Source: Lentisphaerae bacterium GWF2_57_35 (lineage in GTDB: Bacteria; Verrucomicrobiota; Kiritimatiellia; CAIQIC01; GWF2-57-35). From it: a stretch of 63,184 nucleotides of DNA. The DNA lies in NCBI GenBank assembly GCA_001804865.1, contig MHBK01000025.1:1-63184 (forward strand). Reading direction: 5' to 3'. Under the pieces are notes generated by a model. It was not told the DNA's origin. It saw nothing but the letters and a program-made list of their open reading frames with translations, and made no database searches. Both the position numbers and the translations under genes were made by a program. Numbering within the stretch: position 1 is the stretch's first letter; each line of letters opens with the position of its first letter. Below are positions 24,524 to 33,656 of the stretch, one piece after another.

Positions 24524-24537
24524 TTACCGATCGGTAA
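24524..24537. promoter_or_regulatory. Palindromic operator of hipB
   Basis: TTACCGATCGGTAA, a perfect 14-bp inverted repeat one base before the hipB ATG. HipB repressors bind palindromes at this position. Confidence 0.55.
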
Positions 24538-24814
24538 CTATTGTATTGTTCATCCGGGTCGGACCAAATCTATTGTTGGTAATCAAACAGTTACGTCACA
24601 ACAAGCGCTCTCAAGGCAACTTTAGCGACGCTTTTTAGGCATCAAAATCGACTTTTACGGCTGCGCAGGCTCGGAAGATGGTTTTTTTGGCGATATTTTG
24701 AACAAAAAACCGATTTTTGGAGAGTTTTTATGCCATTTTTTCGCGTTTTTTGCGTGTTTCGCGGGCTTCCTCCTTGAGCGAAGAAGAGAAGGAAGATTAT
24801 GATTAAGATTACGA
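24538..24814. other. Non-coding stretch with dispersed-repeat fragments
   Basis: No gene recognised. It contains a fragment of repeat C (GGGTCGGACC near 24555-24567, the complement of GGTCCGACCC), an AT-rich tract with TTTCGCG...TTTCGCGGGC (24738-24768), and at 24793-24819 a GATTATGATTAAGATTACG run like those at 31.1 and 62.1 kb. Confidence 0.5.
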
Positions 24815-25198
24815 TTATGAGGGGGATGGGGAGGAGGACATTCGGCAAAACGCCAGGTGATCGCTGATGGCGATAGCATCCTTTGGCAGCCAGCCGGATT
24901 GGACTTCGATGACCCTTGTTGCTTTTCGGCCGCCGAAGACGATTCGGAAGGGGCCGATGTTGCGGTGAATGCGGGTGATTCGGTTTTCGTTGTCCAGGAA
25001 GATGGCGTCGATGGGAAACAGCATACCGAAGGTGTGGATGGATGGGCAGGGGTCCAAGAGCAGGCCGTGGCCCGGAGGAAGGGTTGTCCGACCCAGCAAT
25101 CCGATCAATCGAGTCCAGGGTGTCCGGGCTGTTTCCAGGCGGGCGATCAGGCATTCGCCGGATGGCGAATGCCTGCGGACCGTGAGTTCGTCGCTCAT
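24815..25198 (-). CDS. DUF192 family protein
   Basis: A 127-residue protein. Its ATG overlaps the stop of the lipoprotein gene (TAATG). The sequence ARTPWTRLIGLLGRTTLPPGHGLLLDPC, then SIHTFGMLFPIDAIFLDNE and GWLPKDAIAISDHL, matches the DUF192 signature (ML...MRF.ID..FLD). Function is unknown; members are often periplasmic, but no signal peptide is seen here. It probably belongs to the kinase-lipoprotein operon. Confidence 0.87.
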   Translation of the reverse strand: MSDELTVRRHSPSGECLIARLETARTPWTRLIGLLGRTTLPPGHGLLLDPCPSIHTFGMLFPIDAIFLDNENRITRIHRNIGPFRIVFGGRKATRVIEVQSGWLPKDAIAISDHLAFCRMSSSPSPS

Positions 25199-27408
25199 TA
25201 TTTCGCGCCGTCGCCTTGAGCCTGTAGCGCGTCCCGGGTTGCGTTGGCCCAGAAATTGGCAGCGCCTTGAAGAGCTGTCGCGTCGCGGCCTTTCCAACGG
25301 CTTTGGGACCAGGCGGCGAGGTTTTTCTCCATCTGTCCGCGTAGGGCGGTCCACGAGATGGTTTCGCGTTCGGCTTCGGGAAGGGTGGATTCCGTGAGCT
25401 GGCGGATGTAGAGGCTGAACTGGCCCCACAACTCGGCGGCGCCGGCGTAGTCGCCGCTCTTTTGCGCGTCCATGGCGGGTTCGGCGAGCTTGGAGATGGG
25501 ATATTGCACCACTAGCGCTTCGATGGCTTCGTCGATCTTGCTCAGCCCGAAGTCCAGTACGGCCTTGGTAATCTCCTTGTCCGAGGTCAACTGGACGGGA
25601 ACGCTTTGCGGATAGGGATCGGACACGAGGTCGTCCTTAAACGTCGCCGTACGCGGAGTGCCCGAGATGGGATTGGCGAACGCAATTTCCTCGCACTGCA
25701 TGGAGAGGTTCGTCAGCGGAAGCTCCGTGCTGGGGAACTGAGTGTTCAGCGACAAGAGCGTCGCAGGCGGCTGCCCGGGGTGTTCTCCGTAGAGCATCAG
25801 CGACAGGATGCCTTCCTTGCGATGTTCGCGTTTGATCCGATAGAACTTCGCGACCTCCTGCTGCCAGATGGTGCGAAGCTGGCCTTCGCGAATTTTATAC
25901 AGCGGGTTCACCACCTCGACGATGTTCTCGCTGCCGACTTCGATAAACTGCTGGTCGTATTCCCGCACCGGCAAGGCATTGATCGTGATCTCCTTGATCT
26001 CGCCGGAAATCACGGTGTCCGCCGGGTCCAGCGGCTCGACCATGTTTTGCGTGAGCACCTTGCCCTGCGGCACGTTCAGCCGCCAGGCGAGGGCATTGGC
26101 CGAGGCATACTTTTTATTGCACAGGGTTCGCCCCTGGTACGCCACCTGGCCGCCTTCTTCGGTAACGGCCGGCAAGAAATCGAGCATGATGAGCCGGCGG
26201 GTGTGCTGGGCCGCGATTTTTTCGACGTCGTCTTTTTCGATGGTGCGCGCAAAGTCCAGGCGCGTGGCGGCGTCGGCCGGCAGGGAAAGCTTCTGTGTCA
26301 CGGCGTAGTCATACATCTCTTCGGCCATCAGGCAGAACACGTAGGACAATCCGTACTGGTCTTGATCGTAGGCCCCACTGGCGGCGTCGACAAAATACGC
26401 CATGCCGGGAACCAGACGCTCGACGTACAGCGCTTTGGCCTTGGCCTCCAAGCCGCTGGATTTCAATGCGGGCCGGGTTTGGGCGCTTTCGATTCGCGCC
26501 GCCAGATATTTGTAGACGCCCCAGAATTCGTTGCGGTCCGCCAGCAGGCCGGTGGATTTCTCCCATACGCGGCCCAAAACTTCTCCGGAACGCTGCAGGA
26601 GGGGCTTCGACTCTTTGAGCCGTTCGGCGCTCAGCAAGGGTTTGGCAGTGCGAGTGGACGTTGCCAGTCGAACGAACGCGACGAGCGCGTCCTGTTGCGA
26701 CATGACGCTTTTTTCAAGCGCGTCGAGGGCCTTGGGATCGGCGCCGGCATCGACCAGGAGGGCTTTTTCCAACGCACCTTTTACGGCCGTCCAGCCGGCG
26801 GCGGCAGCCTGCGCGCTGCGATCGGCCAGCGCCGTGTCGTCAGGGGTGATCTCAAGGGCGCCGGCCAGAGCCGTGAGGGTCTTCAAGTAGTCGCGGGCAG
26901 CTGTCGCGGCGTCCGCCTGTTTGAGAAATTGCGCGCGATCGGCGGTCAGTTTTTCGACCTGTTCTTCCGCCTGGGCCAGGGTCTCTTTCCATTCTTTGGA
27001 ATAGGTAGATCCGTCCAGCGACAACTGCTCCGGATGGTTTTGGATATATTGGGTCACGCGGGCGCGATCGGAGACGGTACGAAGTTCGGGCGACTGCTCG
27101 AACCGGTCCGTTTCGATGGCGACGGGCGCGGACAGCGTATCGAGCCGTTTCTGCCAGAGCGGAAGATTCCGAGCGTCTGCCACCGGGGCGTCCTCCAGAC
27201 GGCGGGCGAGTTCTGCGACGACGATGCGCTTGGCGATGGCCTGCTGCGCCTCGACTTCGCCCAGCGTGCCTTTGACGAGGTACGCCGCATGATCGTCCGG
27301 AATATTCTGCACCTTGACCAGCGTCGTTCCGCAGCCGCACAGCAAAGCCCACAGCAAGACGAACGCGCCGCGGCCCATCAAACCCCTAATCCGCTTGAAT
27401 CGATTCAT
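25198..27408 (-). CDS. Large lipoprotein of the kinase-phosphatase locus
   Basis: A 736-residue protein starting at the ATG at 27408 with AAGGAG upstream. A signal peptide ends in ALLCGC, a lipobox with Cys as first mature residue. The mature part is mainly helical (VEKLTADRAQFLKQADAATA...), with no family I recognise, then a mixed domain and a helical C-terminus (DAQKSGDYAGAAELWGQFSLY) resembling TPR pairs. It begins ten bases after the kinase-SUMF1 gene and precedes DUF192, so all three are probably cotranscribed. It may be the outer-membrane-facing output of the signalling system. Confidence 0.75.
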   Translation of the reverse strand: MNRFKRIRGLMGRGAFVLLWALLCGCGTTLVKVQNIPDDHAAYLVKGTLGEVEAQQAIAKRIVVAELARRLEDAPVADARNLPLWQKRLDTLSAPVAIETDRFEQSPELRTVSDRARVTQYIQNHPEQLSLDGSTYSKEWKETLAQAEEQVEKLTADRAQFLKQADAATAARDYLKTLTALAGALEITPDDTALADRSAQAAAAGWTAVKGALEKALLVDAGADPKALDALEKSVMSQQDALVAFVRLATSTRTAKPLLSAERLKESKPLLQRSGEVLGRVWEKSTGLLADRNEFWGVYKYLAARIESAQTRPALKSSGLEAKAKALYVERLVPGMAYFVDAASGAYDQDQYGLSYVFCLMAEEMYDYAVTQKLSLPADAATRLDFARTIEKDDVEKIAAQHTRRLIMLDFLPAVTEEGGQVAYQGRTLCNKKYASANALAWRLNVPQGKVLTQNMVEPLDPADTVISGEIKEITINALPVREYDQQFIEVGSENIVEVVNPLYKIREGQLRTIWQQEVAKFYRIKREHRKEGILSLMLYGEHPGQPPATLLSLNTQFPSTELPLTNLSMQCEEIAFANPISGTPRTATFKDDLVSDPYPQSVPVQLTSDKEITKAVLDFGLSKIDEAIEALVVQYPISKLAEPAMDAQKSGDYAGAAELWGQFSLYIRQLTESTLPEAERETISWTALRGQMEKNLAAWSQSRWKGRDATALQGAANFWANATRDALQAQGDGAK

Positions 27409-27418
27409 GTTTAGCTCC

Positions 27419-30400
27419 TTATTGGAATGGTTCCACCGCCGCCGGCAACACGAGCCGAAATCCGACAAACTCGTGTGTGGCGTCGATGGTTTTTGCTTCG
27501 TACGACGGGACGACTTCCGAATCCGTCCGGCTCTTGGCGCTCCCGCCTTTGAGCACAAACTGCGGTTCGCGCAGCTCGACGGGACCGAGGGCCGGGATAT
27601 CTTCCGTCATACAAATTTCTTCGACGTTGCCGCACAGGTCGTAGAGGCCCAGCGGATACGGGGCGGCCGCGGCGCCGTAGCGCAGCTCCCGCTTAAAGTA
27701 GTAGTGAACGAGCGAACCGGTTTGCAGATTCTTCCGCAGTTCGGCCCAGGTGGAGGCGCCCGGCTTTCGGTAGAAATCGAATCCGTAGCGCGCGGCATAT
27801 TCCCACTCGGTGCGGGTGGGCAGCCGGAAGCCGGGTTGCCGCAGATCGGCCATCCAGCGTCCGTCGTCGTTCTTGCGGTACACTGGCGGCAGGCCGGCGA
27901 GCGTGCTCGCCCAATTACAGAACTCCATCGCCTCCTCCGGGCGGGCCTGGAAATAGGGATGATCGTTCTGGCCCGGGGTGCGTCCGGCGACCACGCCGGA
28001 GAAAAGCTTTCTTTCGGAGGGAGACCAGCGGGCGGCATCGTCGCGGTAACACCGCATGGCCTCCAGCGTCGTCTCGACGGTAGCCATGTAGAAGGCGTTG
28101 GGGGCCAGGCCCGTCCCGGAATCGCCATCCGGCGCCAGGACGAAAGACAGCGCCAACTCGCGCTTCACTTGGCCCTCTGCGGTTCGGGCGCTCAGGTTCA
28201 GCGTCGCGCAATGGGGCAGGAGGCGGGCGCGGACATCTTTCGCCTCTGGACGTGCAAAGACCTCGTCCAGAAAAGGATTCGTGAGCCATTGGCCTTCAGG
28301 CCCCGTTGCGATGCGGAACACCTCCGACTGAGGGAGGGGCAGATAGGGCGCGATTTGAAGGTCGGGATAATGCTTCTTAACCTCCGCGACTTCGCGCTCG
28401 AACCGCGCCTGAAAGGACGGATGCGCGGCGTCGGCCGGATGCAGATTGAACAAGGCATAGAGGCAACCGCGGGAAAGAGGCAGCAGCCTAAGATCCTTTT
28501 GTTCCCGCAGAATATTGAGGACCTCGTTCAAAATGCCGCGCCAGATGGCGGCCTGTGTTTCGCGCACGGCCGCGCCGTCGGCGACGGACGCATATTTCGG
28601 CGAGTTCAGCGTTCGATTCAGCATGGCGGCCGACTTGGCGATTTCGGCGCGGAGGGCGTCGTATTTCGAACCCGCCGCGACAAAATACGTCAGGGGCTCG
28701 AGCGCCAATTGCAGTTCGCGCGATAAATTGAGCTTATTCTCCTCTTCGGGAGAAACCGTGGGCTCCTCCTTTGCCGGCGCAACGCCGGACGGAGGAGTCT
28801 CCTGCACGGGCGGTAAAACAACCTCCGGCTCGGTTGCGGCCACGGAGGCCTCTTGCACAACCGGAGGAGAAACAACCTCCGTGGTCTCGGGAGGCGTGAC
28901 CGGCTCCGAGACAGACGTCGCGGTTTCGATGGGCGCCGGCTGGGTTTTGACCATGACCCGGCTGTACACAAAGACGAAAGCCTTCGCCAGTTTATCGCGA
29001 TGAACCCATCCGGCCCATCCCAGCATGCCCGCCAAGACAAGCACCAGGGCCGCGCGAGCCATCCGCGCCAGCGACCGCCGCCGATGCTGCGCATGGGCGA
29101 CGTGAAACGGATTGATCGTACGCGTGGCCGCATGGCCGCCGTCTTTCGCCGGAGCGGGAACGATGTCCTCCGCCGACAGCAGACTCCGGCCAAACCCTTG
29201 TTGCAGCACTAGATCGAGATCCCGGCGCATCTCCAAAGCATCGGCGTAGCGTTCTTTTAGCCGGCGCGCTGTGGCTCGTTTAATCACGTCCGCCAACAGG
29301 GGATGCCGTTCGAAAACCGGACCGGTAAAATCGATCTGCAAATTGGATTGCCCCTTGGCGCGCGCGAGAAATTCGGTCAGGGCCTCGCGTTCGGATTTCG
29401 GCAAACGAGGATAGGCCGGCCGGCCGGTGAGCGCTTCGTAGAAGGACAAACCCAGCGCATAAAGGTCGGACTGATGCGTGCCCCGGGAACCTTCCGTTAC
29501 GAATTCCGGCGCCATGTAATCCCAGGTGCCGGGCAGATTGCCGGTCGTTTTCGTGCCGGTCACATCGCGGGCGCAACCGAAATCGATCAGCTTGGCTTTG
29601 GCGGGCCGGGCTTCGGGCGCGTAGAGGTTGGCGGGTTTGATGTCGCGATGCACCACGCGGTATTCGTGGCAATTAAGATAGGCCAGCGTCGCCAGGTAAT
29701 AGCCGAACGTTTCCACGAGCTCGTCCACGGGCAAACCGTCCGGATGCTCGCGGATTCGTTCCCGCAAGCTCCAGCCGGGCATGCCCTCGAGATATTCCAT
29801 GACCAGGAAGGAATCCGTCCGCCCCGAGGAGCTCTGCGTTTCGAAGAAATCGTAATGCTGCACCACGTTGGGATGAGGATGCAGCGAGAGCATCTCGGCT
29901 TCCTTGATGAACCGGTCGAGCGAACGATTGGAGAACAGCCGTTTGATGGCGACCGTTGCGCCGTCCGACCCCCGCTGCGCCTTGTACACCTCGCTAAAGC
30001 CGCCGGCGCCGAGGGCGTCGGTGAGCGTATACCGCTCCCGGGTGTCGCGTACGATTACGCGGGGTTTCAAGGCGTCGAACTCTTGCAATACCTCGGCCAG
30101 ATGTTGATAGCGCTGCTCGCGATCTGGGGACAAGCCCTTTTGTATAAAGCGCGACAGGTGGGTGATGACGCGGAAAATGGCGTGATCCGTGGAGGGCGGG
30201 GGCGCCTGGCCGTGCCAGCGCCGGAGATAATCGAGCTCCTGCCGCTCGCCCAATTTCGCGTAGGGCAGCCAGCCGACGATCATCTCGTAGAAGCAGACGA
30301 ACAGACTGAAGATATCGGAGACCTCGTCGCCGCGGAATTCGGCGTCCTTCACGCGCGCGAAGTCGGGCGCCATGTAATCGAACGAGCCGAGGAAACCGCT

Positions 30401-31045
30401 GCCGCCGGTGTGGGTGCCGCCCTCGCTCAGGCGGGCAATGCCGAAATCGATCAGCTTCACGCCGCCGTCCGGCAGGATGTGAATGTTCGACGGTTTGATG
30501 TCGCGGTGGACAATGCCTTGCTGGTCGTGCGCATAAATCAGCGCGCCCAGGCTCTGCCGAAAAATAGCCGCGGCGGTCGCCCACGGGCAGCCCTGCGGAT
30601 GCTGCTGGATGAATTCCTTGAGCGAGACGCCCTCGAGAAACTCCATTACGAGACATTGTCGCGCCTCGCCCCATTCCCCTTCCGCTGTAAACACGCCCTT
30701 GTACGTCACAATATTGGGATGCGCCAGGCTGGACAAAATCTGCGCCTCGCGCCGGAAGCGCTGCAACGACTGAGGGTCTTCCGCCGAGGTCTTGAAGATT
30801 TTCAGGGCGACCCATTCGTTGGTGTCGCGCGCCTTGGCTTTGAAAACCGTGGCCTGACCGCCATCCGAGATGCGCGCCGCCAGATCGTAGCTGTGCGTCG
30901 AGCTTTCGATCTGCTGCTCGCCCTCGGAATGCACCGTGATTAACGTGGTGGTCGAAGACCCATCCCCGCCCATAGCCGCCGGCGAGGTCTCGCGCGTAGC
31001 GGGAGCCTCCGGCAGGGTCGGTTCGTTGTTTATGCTCTTTCCCAT
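27419..31045 (-). CDS. Tandem Ser/Thr protein kinase fused to a SUMF1 (formylglycine-enzyme-like) domain
   Basis: A 1208-residue protein with two complete Hanks-type kinase domains. The first is at about 53-330: glycine loop, VALKIF lysine, HRDIKPSN near 181, DFGIAR. The second is at about 341-620: LGAGGFSEVYKAQ, VAIKRLF, HRDIKPAN near 466, DFGCAR. A transmembrane helix near 661-680 follows, then a Pro/Glu/Thr-rich linker and a C-terminal FGE/SUMF1-type domain (about 985-1205) with GFRLPTRTEWEYAAR, GLYDLCGNVEE and GFRLV. The kinase half should be cytoplasmic and the SUMF1 half periplasmic; such domains often act as sensors rather than enzymes. It forms a set with the adjacent PP2C phosphatase and with the FHA proteins of the Tad locus. 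Confidence 0.93.
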   Translation of the reverse strand: MGKSINNEPTLPEAPATRETSPAAMGGDGSSTTTLITVHSEGEQQIESSTHSYDLAARISDGGQATVFKAKARDTNEWVALKIFKTSAEDPQSLQRFRREAQILSSLAHPNIVTYKGVFTAEGEWGEARQCLVMEFLEGVSLKEFIQQHPQGCPWATAAAIFRQSLGALIYAHDQQGIVHRDIKPSNIHILPDGGVKLIDFGIARLSEGGTHTGGSGFLGSFDYMAPDFARVKDAEFRGDEVSDIFSLFVCFYEMIVGWLPYAKLGERQELDYLRRWHGQAPPPSTDHAIFRVITHLSRFIQKGLSPDREQRYQHLAEVLQEFDALKPRVIVRDTRERYTLTDALGAGGFSEVYKAQRGSDGATVAIKRLFSNRSLDRFIKEAEMLSLHPHPNVVQHYDFFETQSSSGRTDSFLVMEYLEGMPGWSLRERIREHPDGLPVDELVETFGYYLATLAYLNCHEYRVVHRDIKPANLYAPEARPAKAKLIDFGCARDVTGTKTTGNLPGTWDYMAPEFVTEGSRGTHQSDLYALGLSFYEALTGRPAYPRLPKSEREALTEFLARAKGQSNLQIDFTGPVFERHPLLADVIKRATARRLKERYADALEMRRDLDLVLQQGFGRSLLSAEDIVPAPAKDGGHAATRTINPFHVAHAQHRRRSLARMARAALVLVLAGMLGWAGWVHRDKLAKAFVFVYSRVMVKTQPAPIETATSVSEPVTPPETTEVVSPPVVQEASVAATEPEVVLPPVQETPPSGVAPAKEEPTVSPEEENKLNLSRELQLALEPLTYFVAAGSKYDALRAEIAKSAAMLNRTLNSPKYASVADGAAVRETQAAIWRGILNEVLNILREQKDLRLLPLSRGCLYALFNLHPADAAHPSFQARFEREVAEVKKHYPDLQIAPYLPLPQSEVFRIATGPEGQWLTNPFLDEVFARPEAKDVRARLLPHCATLNLSARTAEGQVKRELALSFVLAPDGDSGTGLAPNAFYMATVETTLEAMRCYRDDAARWSPSERKLFSGVVAGRTPGQNDHPYFQARPEEAMEFCNWASTLAGLPPVYRKNDDGRWMADLRQPGFRLPTRTEWEYAARYGFDFYRKPGASTWAELRKNLQTGSLVHYYFKRELRYGAAAAPYPLGLYDLCGNVEEICMTEDIPALGPVELREPQFVLKGGSAKSRTDSEVVPSYEAKTIDATHEFVGFRLVLPAAVEPFQ

Positions 31046-31078
31046 CGTCTGGTCCTTACGGCGTCTCCATCCCCTTCA

Positions 31079-31182
31079 TAATCATAATCTTAATCTTAAT
31101 CGTAATCTTAATCTCTCTTTGCTTTGTCGAAGACGGGATTAAGAAAGATTAAGATTATGATTACGATTAAGATTATGAATTA
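31079..31182. repeat. Imperfect inverted repeat made of GATTAA/GATTAC units
   Basis: TAATCATAATCTTAATC... on the left arm (31079-31122) pairs with ...GATTAAGATTATGATTACG on the right arm (31148-31182) around a short loop. The same unit pattern recurs at 62102-62188 and, one arm only, at 24793-24819. It lies between the PP2C gene stop and the kinase start, so it is transcribed in the operon unless it contains a promoter or terminator. Confidence 0.65.
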
Positions 31183-31200
31183 GACCGGAGAAAATGTTTT

Positions 31201-33204
31201 TCATGGCGCAGTCTCCGATCCTTCGGGGGCAGGGGCGGCCACCGAACACAAATAATTCAAGACGGTTCGCAGCCGCGTACGCGAAGCTTCTTCGGCCCAG
31301 ACGGACTTCGCGTCGCTGCCGCTGAGCGCCGCGAGATGACGCCGCTTGATCTCAAGCACCACCGGCACGGCGCCCGACGGGGCCACTCGCCGCACGGATT
31401 CCGGCGAAAGATCCTGCACGCGAGCCCACACCTCGTTACGCAACAACGTCATGTTTTTTTGCAGCTCGACGACAAACGGAACCGCCACCCGCTCCCAATC
31501 TTCGGCAGCGATCGGACGAGCCCGGCTCCGATCCAACCAGCGCCGGAAATCCGTCATCCCGGATTCGATCGCGGCATCGGCGGCCTTCAAACCGGGCTGG
31601 GCGGCGCTGGCTTCCAAAATAGCCAGGGCGCGATCCGGCTGATTGCCCAATGCCGAGGATTCGGTCTCCCACTGCTCCATAAAACGCAACGCGGCTTCTA
31701 CGGTCTGGTTCTGCAGGCGATTCATCAGCTGACACTTCAGCGTCGCCCGCTCAGCCGCCTCGGCCGGCCAGGAAAGCTCGGATTCATTCGCGTCCGCAAC
31801 CCCCAACGAAGAAAGCAGCTTATTCATGAGCTCCCGATACGACTGAAATTCGGACGGGACGGCATCCGGCGCAGCAACATTTCGGCTCCACTCGCTGAAC
31901 CAGCCGCTGAACGCATCAAAATCCTGACGGTTGGCTTGCAACTGCTCCACCAAAGCCGGGTTCCGGCTCAGACGAGCGTTTAGATCGCCCAGCCGGCCGC
32001 TCTCGATATGCTCGTGCACCAGAGCGGTCAGCTCCTGCTCGGTTAAAGCGGGAGGCGGAGGGGGTTCCGGCGCTGCCGGAACCGCAACCGGCGCCGCCGG
32101 CTGTTCCGGCAAGGCCGGAGGTGCGGACACGACAGGTTTGGGCGCCCGTTGAATAACAACCTCCGAAGGAGGCTGGGGCATTGGGGTGGAGTCTTTTTGC
32201 ATTTGGAAATAGAGAATGACCGCCACCGCAGCCAGTAGAAACCCGCCAATGGCCATGACCAGAAAGCGCAGCCGACCGCGCGACGAAAGCGTGTGATCCG
32301 CCGTCGGCTCCTCGTCGCTATGCGATCGCACCAGCATTTCGGAATCCTCCGTGCTGGGAGGTTCCGGCGGCGGCGTTGCCTCAGCGAACCCCGCACGAGT
32401 GTCCAGCAAGGCGTCGTGCGTATCCGTGGCAACCCCATCGTCCTCCTCGGCATCGGAATGGAGCGGAGAAAGAATTTTTACCAGCATGACGGACGTGTTG
32501 TCGATGCCGCCGGCGTCGTTGGCCGCCTGTACGAGAGCCTGCGCGGTCGCCTCAAGCCCAACCTCTTCATGCCGGGCCAGAATACCGGCAATCTCGTCGT
32601 CGGCCAGCATGGTCGTCAAACCGTCCGAACACAGCAGGAAGAGATCGCCGGCTTCCACGGACACCGCCGTTTGCTCCAGCGAAAAATTGCCCTGCGTCCC
32701 GATCGCATTCATGATCACGTTCTTAAACATGGCCGGAACGCTCTCTTTATTCTGAGCGCCGAACACGCTGGCAACGGAATGATCGCGGGTGAGTTGACGA
32801 AGCGTTCCCTGGCGAAAGCCATAGCCGCGACTGTCGCCCGCATGGAAAAAACTCGTGCGGCCGCGACCGGAAAAATCCAGGACCAAACCGACGAACGTAG
32901 TGCCGCTGCCCTTGTTCCCGCGTGAAGCCGCCCAGTTCTGAATCCAGCGATTGGCGTTAAGGAGGGCCTGCTTGAGCTGCTTGACCTTCTCGGCATAGGA
33001 GAGCACGCGCGGATCGGCCCCGAGCGCCTCGGAAACCATTTTCAGCGTCTGCTGACTGGCCACGGCCCCGCCCTCCACCCCGCCCATGCCGTCGGCAATG
33101 CAGAAAACGCCCGCCTCCGGCAACATCAAGGTCGAGTCCTCGTTTGCTTTGCGCCTTCTCCCCGTATCCGAGCAAACGGCAGAGTCTATTTCTCTACGAT
33201 CCAT
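31201..33204 (-). CDS. PP2C-family Ser/Thr phosphatase with membrane anchor and extracytoplasmic domain
   Basis: A 667-residue protein. Residues 1 to about 250 are a PP2C phosphatase with the metal-binding motifs NEDS, ADGMGGVEGG and GGIDNTSVM. A transmembrane helix (about 310-332) and a Pro/Ala-rich linker lead to a large C-terminal helical domain I cannot place. The layout mirrors the neighbouring kinase (catalytic inside, sensor outside). It should dephosphorylate the phosphothreonines laid down by that kinase, including any on FHA partners. Upstream of the kinase by about 155 bases in the same direction. Confidence 0.92.
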   Translation of the reverse strand: MDRREIDSAVCSDTGRRRKANEDSTLMLPEAGVFCIADGMGGVEGGAVASQQTLKMVSEALGADPRVLSYAEKVKQLKQALLNANRWIQNWAASRGNKGSGTTFVGLVLDFSGRGRTSFFHAGDSRGYGFRQGTLRQLTRDHSVASVFGAQNKESVPAMFKNVIMNAIGTQGNFSLEQTAVSVEAGDLFLLCSDGLTTMLADDEIAGILARHEEVGLEATAQALVQAANDAGGIDNTSVMLVKILSPLHSDAEEDDGVATDTHDALLDTRAGFAEATPPPEPPSTEDSEMLVRSHSDEEPTADHTLSSRGRLRFLVMAIGGFLLAAVAVILYFQMQKDSTPMPQPPSEVVIQRAPKPVVSAPPALPEQPAAPVAVPAAPEPPPPPALTEQELTALVHEHIESGRLGDLNARLSRNPALVEQLQANRQDFDAFSGWFSEWSRNVAAPDAVPSEFQSYRELMNKLLSSLGVADANESELSWPAEAAERATLKCQLMNRLQNQTVEAALRFMEQWETESSALGNQPDRALAILEASAAQPGLKAADAAIESGMTDFRRWLDRSRARPIAAEDWERVAVPFVVELQKNMTLLRNEVWARVQDLSPESVRRVAPSGAVPVVLEIKRRHLAALSGSDAKSVWAEEASRTRLRTVLNYLCSVAAPAPEGSETAP

Positions 33205-33320
33205 GAAGTTTCCGTTGTCGTGTCGATCCTTGAGACAATAAGTGGAAACCCCGCGACAAGCAAGCTCGCTCCGTCGATTGGACGTTGCGCTCTATACTTC
33301 AGGGCGGATGAATGGAAAGA

Positions 33321-33545
33321 GGTTCCGACAGAGCGGAACCCTCCAGGAGAGAAGAAGCAAGTTCTTGCCGTTTGGAGGGGCGCGCTCCGTCGCGACCGCT
33401 TTTTCCTCACCTCAACAGGACCTAAAGCCTGCTCAAACCTTACAATCGATTTTAGACCCCAAAAAGCGCTGCTAACACGGTTCTAGGAGCGATTGTTATG
33501 ATATAAGGCGTTGATTATCAACCCTCGTTTTGGTCCGACCCGGAT
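33321..33545. repeat. Composite of dispersed repeats A and C
   Basis: At 33321-33344 is half of repeat A (GGTTCCGACAGAGCGGAACC). At 33371-33400 is a second half (GCGCGCTCCGTCGCGACCGC). At 33455-33545 is repeat C: CCCCAAAAAGCG, GGAGCGATTGTTATGATATA, TTGATTATCAAC and GTTTTGGTCCGACCCGGATA. The A half and C occur in the same order and spacing at 37537-37655. After C come three ACCCGGATATT-like units (33537-33590). The whole stretch 33205-33656 lies before the secreted protein gene and has no coding sequence I can support. Confidence 0.7.
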
Positions 33546-33656
33546 ATTTATCATTACCCGGATATTCACCCGGATATTCCGGATATTAACAGTCAATACA
33601 GTGTGCAAGCTAGGTCTGCTATGATAAGATGGAGCCACACAACAAGGGGAAATTAT

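Noticed and set aside
24642..25154. A 170-codon minus-strand open frame beside the DUF192 gene
   Set aside because: It is out of frame with the DUF192 gene, low-complexity (proline/lysine-rich) and runs through repeat DNA.
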